Under the pieces are notes generated by a model, which made no database searches, had not been told where the DNA came from, and worked only from the letters and a program-made list of their open reading frames with translations. This document shows, piece by piece, positions 23,191-34,300 of a stretch of DNA of 64,000 bases. This stretch comes from a virus. The stretch spans positions 27,342 through 91,341 of the IMG/VR virus record IMGVR_UViG_3300044615_000294; one strand, written 5' to 3'. The translations under genes were made by a program, and so were the position numbers. Each line of letters begins with the position of its first letter. Position 1 is the stretch's first letter.

Positions 23191-24426
23191 ATGCCAAAGA
23201 AAATTGCTGAATGTACAAAGGCGCACTTAGTTAGTGTGCCTTTACCAAACCATGGTGCTACTTATACTGTAATTAGTCACCAATCTGTAATGGATTATGT
23301 ATATACTGAGCTTGCTGCTGCAGGCTTTGGAGTTGTTAGTGAAGAGTACAGATGTACTGCTGATGGACAAATTGCTCATGGGATTTACAAGTTGAATTTC
23401 AACAATGACCCTGAGCTATCAATGATGTTTGCATGGACAAACAGTTATAACAAACAAGTAAGATTTAAGTGTGGTGTGGGTGGTTATATCAACCTAACAG
23501 GTACTACTATGGTATGTGGGGATATGGGAAGCTGGGCCAGAAAACATACTGGTACTGCGGATGAAGAGACAGTTAAAACCATACAAGAGCAAATAGCTAA
23601 TGCACACATGTATTATAATCAGCTATGTTCTGACAAAGAATCTATGAAAGGTATTACTCTAAACAAGAGAAAACAAGCTCAGCTACTAGGTATCCTATTT
23701 GCGGAGTATCAGATTCTTACTACAGAGCAGGCTAGTATTGTAAGACAACAAATGGATAGACCAAGTCATGTTTATGCTGATAGTAATAGCTTATGGGCAT
23801 TCTATAACTATGTGACTATTGCATTACAGCATTCACATCCTAAGACTTGGATGGAAGACCAACGTGTCTTGCATTATTTTATTTCTACCGTAAATAATTT
23901 TCAGCAGTGCAGTGCACCTGCACAGGTAGTTCCTGTAGTTGCACCTCAAGAGGAAGAAGTTATTGAAGCTACAGAAGCTTTTACTGACCCTAATCAGATA
24001 ACAATCTTTGATGTTATAGCTGAAGAAGAGGCAAAAGAAGCTGAGGCAACTCAAATAACTTATACTGACCCTGCTGGTAATACTTTTGAATCAATAGATT
24101 TTCACAATGAAGTTGTTAATAACTACACTGAAGATCCAGAAGATGAAGAAGATTTAAATGATTGGATGAATCTACCACTAGAATCAGATGATGCAGATAA
24201 TGCACCTATGTATATTCCAGATGAGAATCAAGAGTATACAGGTGAGAATGCTTCTCATATGAGTTTGGAAGTTTCTCCTGAAGAAAGAGATAAAGCAGAA
24301 CTGGATATTATAAATGCTGAAGAAGCTAAAGAATATCAAGAAGATGCAGTAAGAGCTGCTAACTTTGATGATTTAATTTTTAACATTAATGATGAAGAAG
24401 ATGATGATACATCTGACTTCTTCTAA
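23191..24426 (+). CDS. DUF932-like phage protein with acidic tail
   Basis: A 411-aa protein. The first 240 residues resemble the DUF932 family common in phages and plasmids (YTVISHQSVMDYV near residue 25, GFGVVSEEYRCTADGQIAHG, then KVRFKCGVGGYINLTG and GDMGSWARKHTG). The C-terminal 170 residues are highly acidic and probably disordered, ending DEEDDDTSDFF, which recalls SSB-type partner-binding tails. Function is unknown. It starts two bases after the polymerase stop and is followed by a terminator. Confidence 0.75.
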   Translation: MPKKIAECTKAHLVSVPLPNHGATYTVISHQSVMDYVYTELAAAGFGVVSEEYRCTADGQIAHGIYKLNFNNDPELSMMFAWTNSYNKQVRFKCGVGGYINLTGTTMVCGDMGSWARKHTGTADEETVKTIQEQIANAHMYYNQLCSDKESMKGITLNKRKQAQLLGILFAEYQILTTEQASIVRQQMDRPSHVYADSNSLWAFYNYVTIALQHSHPKTWMEDQRVLHYFISTVNNFQQCSAPAQVVPVVAPQEEEVIEATEAFTDPNQITIFDVIAEEEAKEAEATQITYTDPAGNTFESIDFHNEVVNNYTEDPEDEEDLNDWMNLPLESDDADNAPMYIPDENQEYTGENASHMSLEVSPEERDKAELDIINAEEAKEYQEDAVRAANFDDLIFNINDEEDDDTSDFF

Positions 24427-24463
24427 AGATACCTGTATGGGTAAATAAACAACAACGAAAAGA

Positions 24464-24502
24464 TGGGGGAATGGCTTAGGCTGTTCCCCTATTTTTTTTT
24501 TA
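24464..24502 (+). terminator. G4/C4 hairpin terminator with long T-run
   Basis: GGGGAA (24466-24471) pairs with TTCCCC (24484-24489) and is followed by a long T-run (from about 24492). It ends the PolB/DUF932 unit. The loop TGGCTTAGGCTG matches that of the hairpin at 21229 in 11 of 12 bases. Confidence 0.8.
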
Positions 24503-24512
24503 ATTTTACAAC

Positions 24513-24923
24513 ATGAAAGAACAATTAAAAGCAGTGGCAGAGTTCCACAAAGCATTCAAACAAAAAGATGGTAAGTGGCCACAACCACTTGAGCAGAGTG
24601 AGTATGTATTAAGACATGCTCTAATGAAAGAGGAAAATGATGAATACCTAGAAGCCTGTGAGAAGAACTCTCTTGTAGAAATAGCAGATGCTCTTGGGGA
24701 TCAGTTATATATTCTCTGCGGTACTATTCTAAAACATGGTATGCAAGATGTAATAATAGATGTATTTAATGAGATACAAGCTAGTAACATGAGTAAATTA
24801 GGTGATGATGGTAAGCCTGTGCTTAGAGAAGATGGAAAAATACTTAAGGGTCCTGGTTATTTCAGACCAAATCTTAGTAAATTTATAAACCAATCATATG
24901 AAAAAAAAGAAAATGAAAATTGA
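24513..24923 (+). CDS. MazG/PRA-PH-like NTP pyrophosphohydrolase
   Basis: A 136-aa all-alpha NTP pyrophosphatase. The metal-binding motif is present as E40-E41-xx-E44 with E56-xx-D59 (EIADALGD). Later LGDDGKPVLREDGKILKGP and YFRPNL are typical of the HisE-like phage subgroup. Enzymes of this kind hydrolyse NTPs or dNTPs to monophosphate and pyrophosphate, cleaning nucleotide pools or lowering alarmone-type signals. The exact substrate is unknown. It follows a terminator, so it probably has its own promoter. Confidence 0.85.
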   Translation: MKEQLKAVAEFHKAFKQKDGKWPQPLEQSEYVLRHALMKEENDEYLEACEKNSLVEIADALGDQLYILCGTILKHGMQDVIIDVFNEIQASNMSKLGDDGKPVLREDGKILKGPGYFRPNLSKFINQSYEKKENEN

Positions 24924-25089
24924 ATTTAATGGTCAGGAGCTATATATCAACTTTGTATCAGAAGATAGTAGCTATGTTCTTGTAAGCAAAGACAAAGAAG
25001 GTACACTTGGTAAGTTTAAACTTGATACAAGTGAACTTGTAGGAGTTGATGTAAGTAAACTTAAAAAAGTTAAAAAGGGGAAGAGATAA
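24898..25089 (+). CDS. Small basic hypothetical protein
   Basis: A 63-aa, Lys-rich protein overlapping the NTP pyrophosphatase gene by 26 bases. The middle is probably a small beta-sheet (YINFVSEDSSYVLVSKD), with basic ends. It is the last plus-strand gene; its stop codon lies in the bidirectional terminator hairpin. A second start candidate (Met6) is present. Function is unknown. Confidence 0.6.
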   Translation: MKKKKMKIEFNGQELYINFVSEDSSYVLVSKDKEGTLGKFKLDTSELVGVDVSKLKKVKKGKR

Positions 25090-25109
25090 TCTTCCCCTTA
25101 TTTTTTTAC
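25075..25109. terminator. Bidirectional terminator between convergent blocks
   Basis: AAGGGGAAGA (25075-25084) pairs perfectly with TCTTCCCCTT (25090-25099). It is followed by a T-run on the plus strand (25101-25107) and preceded by an A-run (25072-25076) that gives a U-run to transcripts from the minus strand. It ends both the replication block and the virion block. Confidence 0.85.
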
Positions 25110-28100
25110 TTTAAATTTTCAAACATTTGGTATTTCTTAATAGCCCAAATAGCACCTTCATCAAAGTTTTCTTGACCTTCAATACCAAGATCTATTACAT
25201 TTTTACCTTTAAGACCATACATTGAACCAAGGTGATTCCAAAGCTTGTATTGTCCTTGTCTTTGCCACTTATATGGTCCAACATCTTGGCTATATCTTGC
25301 TTCTCCCTCATTACCCGCTCCAATATTATAAAGATCTTGACCTATCTTAGTGTACAATACAACTGTATTATCTAATGCTATTGTCGTTGTTTTAAAATAT
25401 TTTGTTCCTTGCTCTGGAAGATAGACAGGTATAAAAGATTCATTTTCCATTTTAGTCATTATCAAAAGATAAAGTAAATGATTCTCAAGTTGACCTTGTG
25501 TTGTAGTTGCTCTTGCTTTTAATTTTTTCCACTTATCTTCATCATCTGGATCATAACCAAAATACCATGAACCAATAATCATTGCTAATAAGAAGTATCC
25601 AACATTTTCAATAATTACTTTTTTGGCTGCAGCTTTTTCATCTTCAGTCATTATTGCGGTATCTTTACCTACTGATCTAATGAGTCTTAATGCATTTTGC
25701 ATAGTATTCATGTAATAACCTTTATCTAAAGTATTAGTGTCCCAGTTATATACATACCCACCTAGATTACCTTTATCAGTATCTATTTGGTATTTATCAA
25801 GAAACATTCCTGTAGCAAATCTTTTATAAAAAGTAAATGCGCGGTACCCTAAATATTTTTCAGCTTGTGGTGTATCAAATACATCCATTAAACCTGTTGT
25901 CTTTTTCTGTGCAGATTGTAATAAGAATTTCATATTTAAAAATCCTTCCATGTTACCCACAGTGATTTTATCTCCAGGCTCAAGTTTTGATATATCAGTT
26001 ATACCACTTCTTTTTTTAACTTGTTCAGCTGTTATATTATATCTTTTAGCAATGCTTTCAAAAGTATCTCCTCTCTTATACTCATGCTCTACTTTTTTAT
26101 AGTCATACATTGGATCAATACCATCTTTTAATTTTAAAATTCCTCTATCATCTGTTTCCCATGCATCAGCATAAGCTATATCTTCAGAAGAACCAGCTTG
26201 TGGAATGTATTTGTTATACATCATGCCCCAGAACATCTCTAGAGCAGCCTCAAGTTCCATTGTTCTTCTAAAGTCATAAGCATATGTTAAATCTGCTAAG
26301 TCTTTTAGTTTTGATCTTGATGATGATTTACCAAAGTTTTTACCAAACATTGCTGTAGGATCCATCCTTTCTACTAACTGTATGTCAGCTGATTTAATTC
26401 CTTGCTCATATACATCTTTAAATACCCAGAACATTGCAGATTGTTTGGCTTTTGCATACCCCTTTGCTAATGACATTGGTGTAACATTTTTACCACCTGC
26501 TGCATATATAGCATTTTGATAAAGCATCCCCCAACGGTTTTTAATAGCTGACTGTGGATCAAATGCAATAAATGCTCTTGAAGATCTTCTAAATAATCCT
26601 TGAATAATTTTAGTTAACCATGCATTTTCTTCATCAAATGTTCCAGTAGTTTTACCATAAAAGATTTTTTTAACTTGATGTTTTACTGCACCTAATCTTC
26701 TATTATCATCTTTAGATAAGAACTTCCTTTTACGTGTTCTTTGAAATTCTTGTTGATCAATATTTGTTAAATCTTTAATACCATTTTGAGAAAGGACACT
26801 TTCCAAAGCTTTAGCAATTGGTTCATTTTCCAATAATACTTTTTGTTCTTCTAAGGATAAAAGATAATCATACATCCCCCGTAATACATCTTTAGAAACA
26901 CGTTTTTGATCTAAATTGTATAAGCCTCTAATTCTAACTTTATTAACTGGTCTTCCATCTAAGTCTGTTGGAACCAAATTAAAATTAACATCATGATTAA
27001 ATCCAAACTCTGCATCATCTACATCTTTACCAAACCATGTTTTCCATAAACCTTTAAATCCACCAACTCTATCTATCAAATTTTCTTTAGCTTCTCCAGA
27101 CGCAACATATTCTAAATTACCTCTTTTTCTAAACCTTGGCATTTCTAAGTACAATCTACTTGAAACAGGTTTATTTTTTTGAATTTGAATCATAGATTCA
27201 GTTATAGCATTTAATAAATCAAATTCTGGCCCACCAGCATTTTTCATTTCTTCATATTCTTCATTTTGATATTTTTTATCAAATGCTGAATTTGGATCAC
27301 CAATATTATACTCTCTAGGTAAATAGTTACCTTTATTATCTACAATAGTACCTACATAATTATCCCAACTTTCACCTCTTGGTATTGTTAAAAATTCACT
27401 TTTTATTCTACTCTTAGTATATTTACCAGCTGGTCTTCCTATAATTTTTCTTTCTGTCTTAGTTAAAGGGTCAATGATTTCTGTTACAACATAATGATCA
27501 GGATTGTTTGGAATCTTCATTGTCCAGGCTGCAATTCTAAAGTTTTTAATTACATTCCTATTTAAGTCCACATCATATACTTCCTTTTGATAATGATTTC
27601 TACCATACCATTTTGCAAACTCTGGATTTTCTAAAGCTTTAACTAAATTTTCTCCATTTATCCATTTATCTGCATTATCTGTAGTCATTTCAGGAAGTTC
27701 CATATCTCTTATAGCATAATTAAATGCTTCAAGATAATAGTCTGTTGGAATTTTACTTTCAAGTTCTCTTAATTCTGCAAATCTTGATTTAAGTGCTGCT
27801 AATTCTGCAGGAGTTAAACCCATCTCATTTTTAATAGAAAGGATTTCTGCATAATCTTTTCTTTCTTCTGGAGTTAATTGAGTTCCAGCAGCGGCTTTTG
27901 CAATATAAGAGTCATATCTAGATGTTTGATCTTTTGTTAATCCAGTTTTTCTATCAAACTGTTCTTCCAATCTTACTATTTCATCTTCTATTTTCTTTAA
28001 AAGATTAATTTGTTCAGGAGAAAGGTTTAATCCATTAGGTTGCCCGTTAGCATCTGATGTAGAGGTAGATAAATTAAATCTAGTTTTATAAAGTTCAGCT

Positions 28101-31100
28101 AAGTCTAATGCTATTTGAGATTTTTTATCAGCAACCTTTGCAGTTATTTTTCTGATCTCCTCTAATATTCTTTTTCTTTCAGCATAAAACTTAGATGTAT
28201 ACGCTGTTTTAAAATTAGACCTTAAGAATTTATCAATCTGCTTTTGATATTCATTTTTAGTTTCCCCTTCTTTAGGTTCAGCTTCCGGGTCTATACCTTT
28301 GGCTATCAATCTATTATGAAAATTATCTAGATCTTTTTGTACTCTATCTGAATCTATATCATAGTCATACATGTTTCTTGACAGCTCTCTGTGTTTTTTT
28401 CTTAGCAAAACTCTTTGAAGTTCTTCACCTTCTTTTGGCTCACCTTGTAAATTGTATATATCAAATAATCTGTTGTACTCTAATCTTGCTTGTTCTTCTG
28501 AATCATTAAAGTCATATAAGTCTTCTAAGTCTAAAAAGTTTACATTCTTTAATGTATTCATTTTAGATAAAGCATTTTGCCTTTCTACATATGAATCAAA
28601 AGCAATTTTAGGAGAAATTGTTATTTCTTGTCCTGTAAAAGGATCTGTTACTACAGCTCCTGTATTCCAAATTTTTTGAATGTCATAGAATTCTTTTGTA
28701 TATCTTCTATGCATATACTTTTCTTCAAAGTCTTGAATAGCTTGATAAGCATCTTTCATAGCCTGCTTATCATTTTTAGCCCTAGCTTCTTGAAAATTAT
28801 TTTGAAGTTTAGCTAAATCATATCTATAGTTTTTAAACTTATTCTTAAATGTCCAAACTTCTTTTTCTTGAAAGTCTCCATTGTTATCCACATAACCAAC
28901 TTTATCTAAAAACAATAGCATGTCACCAAGCTGATTTGTTTTATATGGTTGATAACCAACAGCATTTAATAATGGTAGTAACTTATATGTTATTTCATCT
29001 GCCTGATCTTGTGCAGCTTGTTGAGCTTCAAATATTTTAGTCTTTACAAATCTTGTAAATGAACCAGCAATTGGATCATCCATGTTTGCATACGGAGTAA
29101 TAAATGCTGTGTAGAATGATAAATCTCCTCTCTCCCCTCTTAAGTATTCTTCAATTTGTTTTTTACCTAAGCGTTTAAACATATACTCATTTACTGCTTT
29201 AACAACTAGCTTAGCTCTTCTAGGAGTTATATCAGTTAACTTAAGGTCTTTCAATGTATAGGTCTCTCTATCTTCAGTGTTAATTACATTTTCTATAAAG
29301 TTATTTACATCTTCTTCAGAGTAACCTTCTGCTTTTAAAATTATACCAACTCTTTCTTTTAAACTTTTTTCAATAGAATCTTGCATTAACTCTGTTTCAT
29401 CTGCAAAGAAGTCAGAGATAAACTTAAATTCTATTTCCGCTATTTTTTTATTAGCATTTTCAACTGAGTTTTGTATTGAGTTAAGAGTCTTATAAAACAA
29501 AGTTTCCTTATCAAGAGGTAAATCTTTTAACTTATCAAGCAGAACCTGTTGATTTTGTAAAGATGTTTTATAATAAATAACTCTTGAAATATTTTCATTA
29601 GTTTGACTTTCTACTTTTGTCAAGTCATCAAGAATTTTTTCAATGCTTTCAACAAATGTTTCTATTTCATTTAATGAGTTTGTAAGTGCTAATGCTCTAA
29701 GTCTTGTTTCAGATTCTATATCTTCTACAGCTCTAATAACATTTTCTGGATCTATATCTTCTGCTTTTACATTTACTGTTTGATACTTAGAAAGTTCTTC
29801 ACGGATGTAATTTAAAATTTTTGTTCCGCCACTTTTAACTAATAGGTCCTTTACTTTAAATGGAACTTGCTTCAAACTATTAAGCTGACGCATGTTATTA
29901 TCATAGATTCTATTAATCTCTTCTTGTAATCTTTCAACTGGAATACCTTTAAGCTCATTAATCCTTCTAGCTACTTCACTTTCTAGTTTTTTAAACTCAG
30001 GATTATTAACATTAAAAATTTCAAAAGATTCAATCTGAAACTCCTCATTAGCAAGCATATTGGCTAATTGATCTAAAGTAGTACTTTGACTTAGTTTATT
30101 TAAATTAATCTTTGCTGCCACCTTTGGACTAAATGCTTTTCTAATAACTTTCTTAATAGCAAACATTAGTTTATCTAAGAACTTTTTAAAAGCTGAAGAT
30201 GGAGCTGTCCCCTTTCTTTCAATAGAGGTAACTAATGCTTCCCTCATAAATGCTTTTGATCCCTTTTGAAGTTTGGGATATAGTCTTTCTATATATGCTA
30301 TAACATCCATACCTTCTGGAGTCATACTTAATTCAGCATATAGATTATTAAATAGCTCAGGGTTTTCTTGTTCAATACCTTTTATTAAAGGATGTGCAAA
30401 TTCGTGTAGTACATTATCTACTGATAGATTACCTTCTACAAAATATACTTTATTGCCAAAGAAGAATGCTGGTTCTCCATCATATTCTGTTGCAGTATTT
30501 TTTAATAATATTTCTGCAGCTTCAGGAGTTACTAACTCCCATTCTACATTCATGGCATCTGATAATTTATCAGCAAGCGTAGTAGCAATTTCTATTGCTC
30601 TTTCACTTTCAGCATTATATGTATCTGCAGAAGCTTCTTCAGCTGTCATTCTTGTTACAATAGCAGCTTGTCTTCTAAACTCTGCTTCTGTAATGTTTGG
30701 ATCCACACCTAATGTTTCTTCAGAGTTTCTGCCAAATAAATAATCATCTGTATAATCTACACCTGCTCTTTTAGCATCTTCCTCTTGTATCTTTCTAGCC
30801 TCCTCTTCATATAATTCTTGTTCAGGAGTTTTCTCTTTAAACTCTGGTTTTATATAAGCCCCTGTCTTAATTATATTTTCTAAATCTGACACAGGTTTAT
30901 TTGATTGAGTAGCATCTACAATTCTAGACTGCGCTCTTTCTATTTTACCTTCAATGTCTAATTTACCTTTAACCTTTCTAAGACCCCAAGTATTTAAATC
31001 TGCTTGACCAATTTGTTCTAGATTGTATAACATGTATACTGTCGAAATATTATTGGCTTTGTTATAGTTATTTTTTGTAGAGACAGCTTTCATCAAACTA

Positions 31101-31333
31101 ATCTTTTGACTGTAGCTTATCTCTTTAGGGAAACTTTTACCAATTTCTTCTTTAACTTTAGAAATTGGAACTAAACCTAATGCTTCTTTAACATTTTTAT
31201 TTTTAATGAAATCATTATAGCTAGGTGTTTCACTATTAAAAAATTCCTGAATAAGATTAGAGACTTTTGTTTCTCCAAAATCTTTTACCATTTTTTGTAC
31301 ATCAGGATCACCAAAGTTTAAACAGAATGACAT
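25106..31333 (-). CDS. Giant virion protein with zincin and LysM modules
   Basis: A 2075-aa protein, last of the three giant genes and probably an ejected virion protein, as in crAss-like phages where such proteins travel with the virion RNA polymerase. Residues 310-314 are HEFAH, a zinc-peptidase motif, with a downstream MREALVTSIE helix that may supply the third ligand. Long helical and coiled-coil regions fill the middle (about 450-1300). A LysM repeat (RGDTFESIAKRYN ... LEPGDKITV, about 1745-1795) should bind peptidoglycan or chitin-like glycans. A membrane-type segment (ENVGYFLLAMIIGSWYFG, about 1903-1925) follows. It could thus open or cross the cell envelope during DNA entry. No RNA polymerase motif was found in it. 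It is 5 bases from the next gene upstream. Confidence 0.85.
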   Translation of the reverse strand: MSFCLNFGDPDVQKMVKDFGETKVSNLIQEFFNSETPSYNDFIKNKNVKEALGLVPISKVKEEIGKSFPKEISYSQKISLMKAVSTKNNYNKANNISTVYMLYNLEQIGQADLNTWGLRKVKGKLDIEGKIERAQSRIVDATQSNKPVSDLENIIKTGAYIKPEFKEKTPEQELYEEEARKIQEEDAKRAGVDYTDDYLFGRNSEETLGVDPNITEAEFRRQAAIVTRMTAEEASADTYNAESERAIEIATTLADKLSDAMNVEWELVTPEAAEILLKNTATEYDGEPAFFFGNKVYFVEGNLSVDNVLHEFAHPLIKGIEQENPELFNNLYAELSMTPEGMDVIAYIERLYPKLQKGSKAFMREALVTSIERKGTAPSSAFKKFLDKLMFAIKKVIRKAFSPKVAAKINLNKLSQSTTLDQLANMLANEEFQIESFEIFNVNNPEFKKLESEVARRINELKGIPVERLQEEINRIYDNNMRQLNSLKQVPFKVKDLLVKSGGTKILNYIREELSKYQTVNVKAEDIDPENVIRAVEDIESETRLRALALTNSLNEIETFVESIEKILDDLTKVESQTNENISRVIYYKTSLQNQQVLLDKLKDLPLDKETLFYKTLNSIQNSVENANKKIAEIEFKFISDFFADETELMQDSIEKSLKERVGIILKAEGYSEEDVNNFIENVINTEDRETYTLKDLKLTDITPRRAKLVVKAVNEYMFKRLGKKQIEEYLRGERGDLSFYTAFITPYANMDDPIAGSFTRFVKTKIFEAQQAAQDQADEITYKLLPLLNAVGYQPYKTNQLGDMLLFLDKVGYVDNNGDFQEKEVWTFKNKFKNYRYDLAKLQNNFQEARAKNDKQAMKDAYQAIQDFEEKYMHRRYTKEFYDIQKIWNTGAVVTDPFTGQEITISPKIAFDSYVERQNALSKMNTLKNVNFLDLEDLYDFNDSEEQARLEYNRLFDIYNLQGEPKEGEELQRVLLRKKHRELSRNMYDYDIDSDRVQKDLDNFHNRLIAKGIDPEAEPKEGETKNEYQKQIDKFLRSNFKTAYTSKFYAERKRILEEIRKITAKVADKKSQIALDLAELYKTRFNLSTSTSDANGQPNGLNLSPEQINLLKKIEDEIVRLEEQFDRKTGLTKDQTSRYDSYIAKAAAGTQLTPEERKDYAEILSIKNEMGLTPAELAALKSRFAELRELESKIPTDYYLEAFNYAIRDMELPEMTTDNADKWINGENLVKALENPEFAKWYGRNHYQKEVYDVDLNRNVIKNFRIAAWTMKIPNNPDHYVVTEIIDPLTKTERKIIGRPAGKYTKSRIKSEFLTIPRGESWDNYVGTIVDNKGNYLPREYNIGDPNSAFDKKYQNEEYEEMKNAGGPEFDLLNAITESMIQIQKNKPVSSRLYLEMPRFRKRGNLEYVASGEAKENLIDRVGGFKGLWKTWFGKDVDDAEFGFNHDVNFNLVPTDLDGRPVNKVRIRGLYNLDQKRVSKDVLRGMYDYLLSLEEQKVLLENEPIAKALESVLSQNGIKDLTNIDQQEFQRTRKRKFLSKDDNRRLGAVKHQVKKIFYGKTTGTFDEENAWLTKIIQGLFRRSSRAFIAFDPQSAIKNRWGMLYQNAIYAAGGKNVTPMSLAKGYAKAKQSAMFWVFKDVYEQGIKSADIQLVERMDPTAMFGKNFGKSSSRSKLKDLADLTYAYDFRRTMELEAALEMFWGMMYNKYIPQAGSSEDIAYADAWETDDRGILKLKDGIDPMYDYKKVEHEYKRGDTFESIAKRYNITAEQVKKRSGITDISKLEPGDKITVGNMEGFLNMKFLLQSAQKKTTGLMDVFDTPQAEKYLGYRAFTFYKRFATGMFLDKYQIDTDKGNLGGYVYNWDTNTLDKGYYMNTMQNALRLIRSVGKDTAIMTEDEKAAAKKVIIENVGYFLLAMIIGSWYFGYDPDDEDKWKKLKARATTTQGQLENHLLYLLIMTKMENESFIPVYLPEQGTKYFKTTTIALDNTVVLYTKIGQDLYNIGAGNEGEARYSQDVGPYKWQRQGQYKLWNHLGSMYGLKGKNVIDLGIEGQENFDEGAIWAIKKYQMFENLK

Positions 31334-31338
31334 AATCT

Positions 31339-34300
31339 TTATCTTTTACATTTCATATAATAATCTAGAGCATCCATTATATCTAGATCTGGATTTTTAA
31401 CTTCTTCATTTGCAAACCAATCTTTAAACTCTTTTGAATTTAATACAATGGTTTTATTTTGATTTTCCAAAGTTAAATTATTTTCTTCTTCTTCTTGACT
31501 AAATAAATCTAATTGTTCTCCTGGTCCAGGTTTTTGAGTACCTCTAAGCTCTTCTCTAACTTCCATAAGTAATTTTGGAAACTCTTTACCCCATTTAGTT
31601 TTATCTTGAGTATGTGTAAGAGTAGCATTACCTGTAGCAAGTAATTTAGCAAGGGCATCTGGATTTTGTTCAAAAGAAAGTGTAAGTATATTTTTCATTA
31701 CTCCTGATGAATCTCTATCCCAAGTTGCAGTTGATAAATCTTTAATTTTAGCTCCTAAACTTTTTGCTTGAGCTCCAGTTGCAGTTTTTAATTTTTCAAG
31801 TATCTCTAAATTTTCTTTACTTGCAGGAGCACCTAATAAAACAGCATTTGTAAAAAATATTTTCATAGCTTGGAAAGCACCTTCAGGAGTTCTGAATGTT
31901 TGACCATTAAGCGTTACAGCTCTGTCAGCAAAATTACTTAACTCAGCATTTTCTCCTGTACCAGCATAAATATTGATTTTAATATCAGATCCTGGTAAAT
32001 TAGTACTAGGTTGAGTAGTAATTAGTTTATCAAAATTCTCATTAAATACTATATTAGAAGGTATTGGTCCTGCATTAATAAACATATCTGCCATTTCTTG
32101 ACCTGTATAACCATTAAGATTAGTTCCAGAGTAATCAGATACTAAAAATTCTTTAGTTGGATTTTCTTTAGCATACTCATACAACTTTTTAACACCCTCT
32201 ATAATTTCTTGAGGAGTTTTACTTTTCTTTTTTCCAGGACTAGTTACAGTAGTTATACCCCATGCTTTTCCTGAATCAGACAATCTATTATCCATTTTTT
32301 CACCTTGCTTAACACCAGCAATTCTGTATGCAACTAATGCTGCTCCTCCTGTACCTTTAGAAGGATTTCCATTAATACCAAGTGGATTAGAACCAAATAC
32401 AAATATTTGATTAGGCTGTAAACTTGTTACTTTTCCTGAATAAGTTTTTCTTTCAGTAGGTTGAGTAGTAGGTGCAGTAGCTTTTCTCCAAGTACCGATA
32501 GGTTGACCATCAATTTTTATCTCAGAATAATTATATCCTTTAGCTTCAAGATTTTGATACAATCTTTTTTCACCAGTATTATAACTACTTGAATCTATGT
32601 AAGCTTTATTATCTGTAAGAATAGTAGCTCCAGCTTCTATGGCTTTAATTGCTTCTCTGATAGTTTTATCTTGTTCTCTTTTAACAACGGTTGCATCACC
32701 TCTTAGTCCAGGAACAGATACAAAGATTACATCTGTACCACTATATTTACCAGTATTTGCTAAAGTACCAGCTTGTTCTCTATAGATCTGTGTAGTACTA
32801 CGTTTACCATCTTTACCAACTATACCTTCTCCAAAACCAATAAACTGTGTAGCTATGCTCGCTTTTGTTACAGCTTTAGCATCTTTAACTCCCGCTTGAG
32901 GAATAACTGTAAATCTGTCTTTCTTTTCAAATGTTGGAGTAGTAGATACAAATGCAGCTGATACAAAGTTTTTAAAGATTCTATTTCTAGGATTCATACT
33001 TATATTAAATACTCTATCCATGTATCTTTGTTTATCTTCAAAGTTTTGGTTGTTAAAGTCTACTGCTGCATTATTCATAATTGCAACATAGTCTTCAAAT
33101 GGTAAGATTTCATTAAAACCAAATCTACTATACCCTACTCCATTCTGATATACTGCAACAAGTGGTAGTGCACGGAACATGTCACTGATGTACTTATTTT
33201 GTATTGGATCAGCTACTTTAGATACATTAGGATCAGCTAGATCTTTAATGTTTTGATAGTATTGTTCTGCCACATTTCCTTTACTTAATAATCTAGAATT
33301 ATTTAAAGTAAGAATTTTCTGACCATCTTTAACTTCTGGAATAGATAGTTGTGATAATAAACTATATTTATCTTTTAACTCAGGATGTTGATTTATAATA
33401 TCAAAAATATCTTCTGCAAATGAGTATCCTGTATTTTGGAAGAACACATCTTTTGTAAAGTATTTAGCTAAAATATCTGAAGGAATGTTTAACAAATCTT
33501 TTTCAGATTGTACATACCCCACCATATAATTTTGGAACACAGAATTAACCATGTTATTTTTTATATCAGATATGAATGTTTCAGTATCACCAAATCTTTT
33601 TACTATTTGAAAACTATTAGTCTTTATAAGACTTATAATGATATCACTTATGTCTTTTGAATTTCTTAATGGAAACACTGGCTGTACTAAATCCTGAACA
33701 ATTTGATTGTCAAAAAATGTAGATAAGATAGATTCTTTTCTTAAAGCTTTTACTACTTTACCTTCTACTCTTGAGTCATTTTCAATTTCATCAAGAAGTA
33801 CATTTCTATTAATTACTTGCTGTAAAGTTTTAGATATTGCAGTATCCGGATTAGATAATCTCATTAACTCTTGGTATCCTGAGAACTGTTTTTCTAATTC
33901 TAATACATGAAGTAATGTAGCAATTTGATGATCTCTAAATTTAGGGTCATTTGGATTATCAAGAATTTTATTTAAATCTTCAATATTAAATTGCCCATCT
34001 TCATTTAAGATGTTACCTTTTTCTATAAGAGCGTCTAATGCTTTTTGTTCTTCTCTAACTAACTTTGGTGCTTCTTTTGAATCAACAATAAATTTTGATA
34101 ACACTCTAGCTGCTGCAACTTCTTTATCAGGAATTTTTATTTCTAGACCACTTTGACTAATTTTAGTTCTAGGTATACCGCTGTTGTCAGTAATAAGATC
34201 TGAGTAAGAACTTTTTAAAAGTCTTTGTTCTTTTGCATACTCCCTTACTAATGGTTGTGACAAAAACTTAATTGCATATTCTCTTGTAACTCCTGACTTA

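Noticed and set aside
30273-30743. Plus-strand frame of 156 aa inside the 2075-aa gene
   Set aside because: Antisense to the zincin region; Ser-rich composition typical of shadow frames; no spacing signals.
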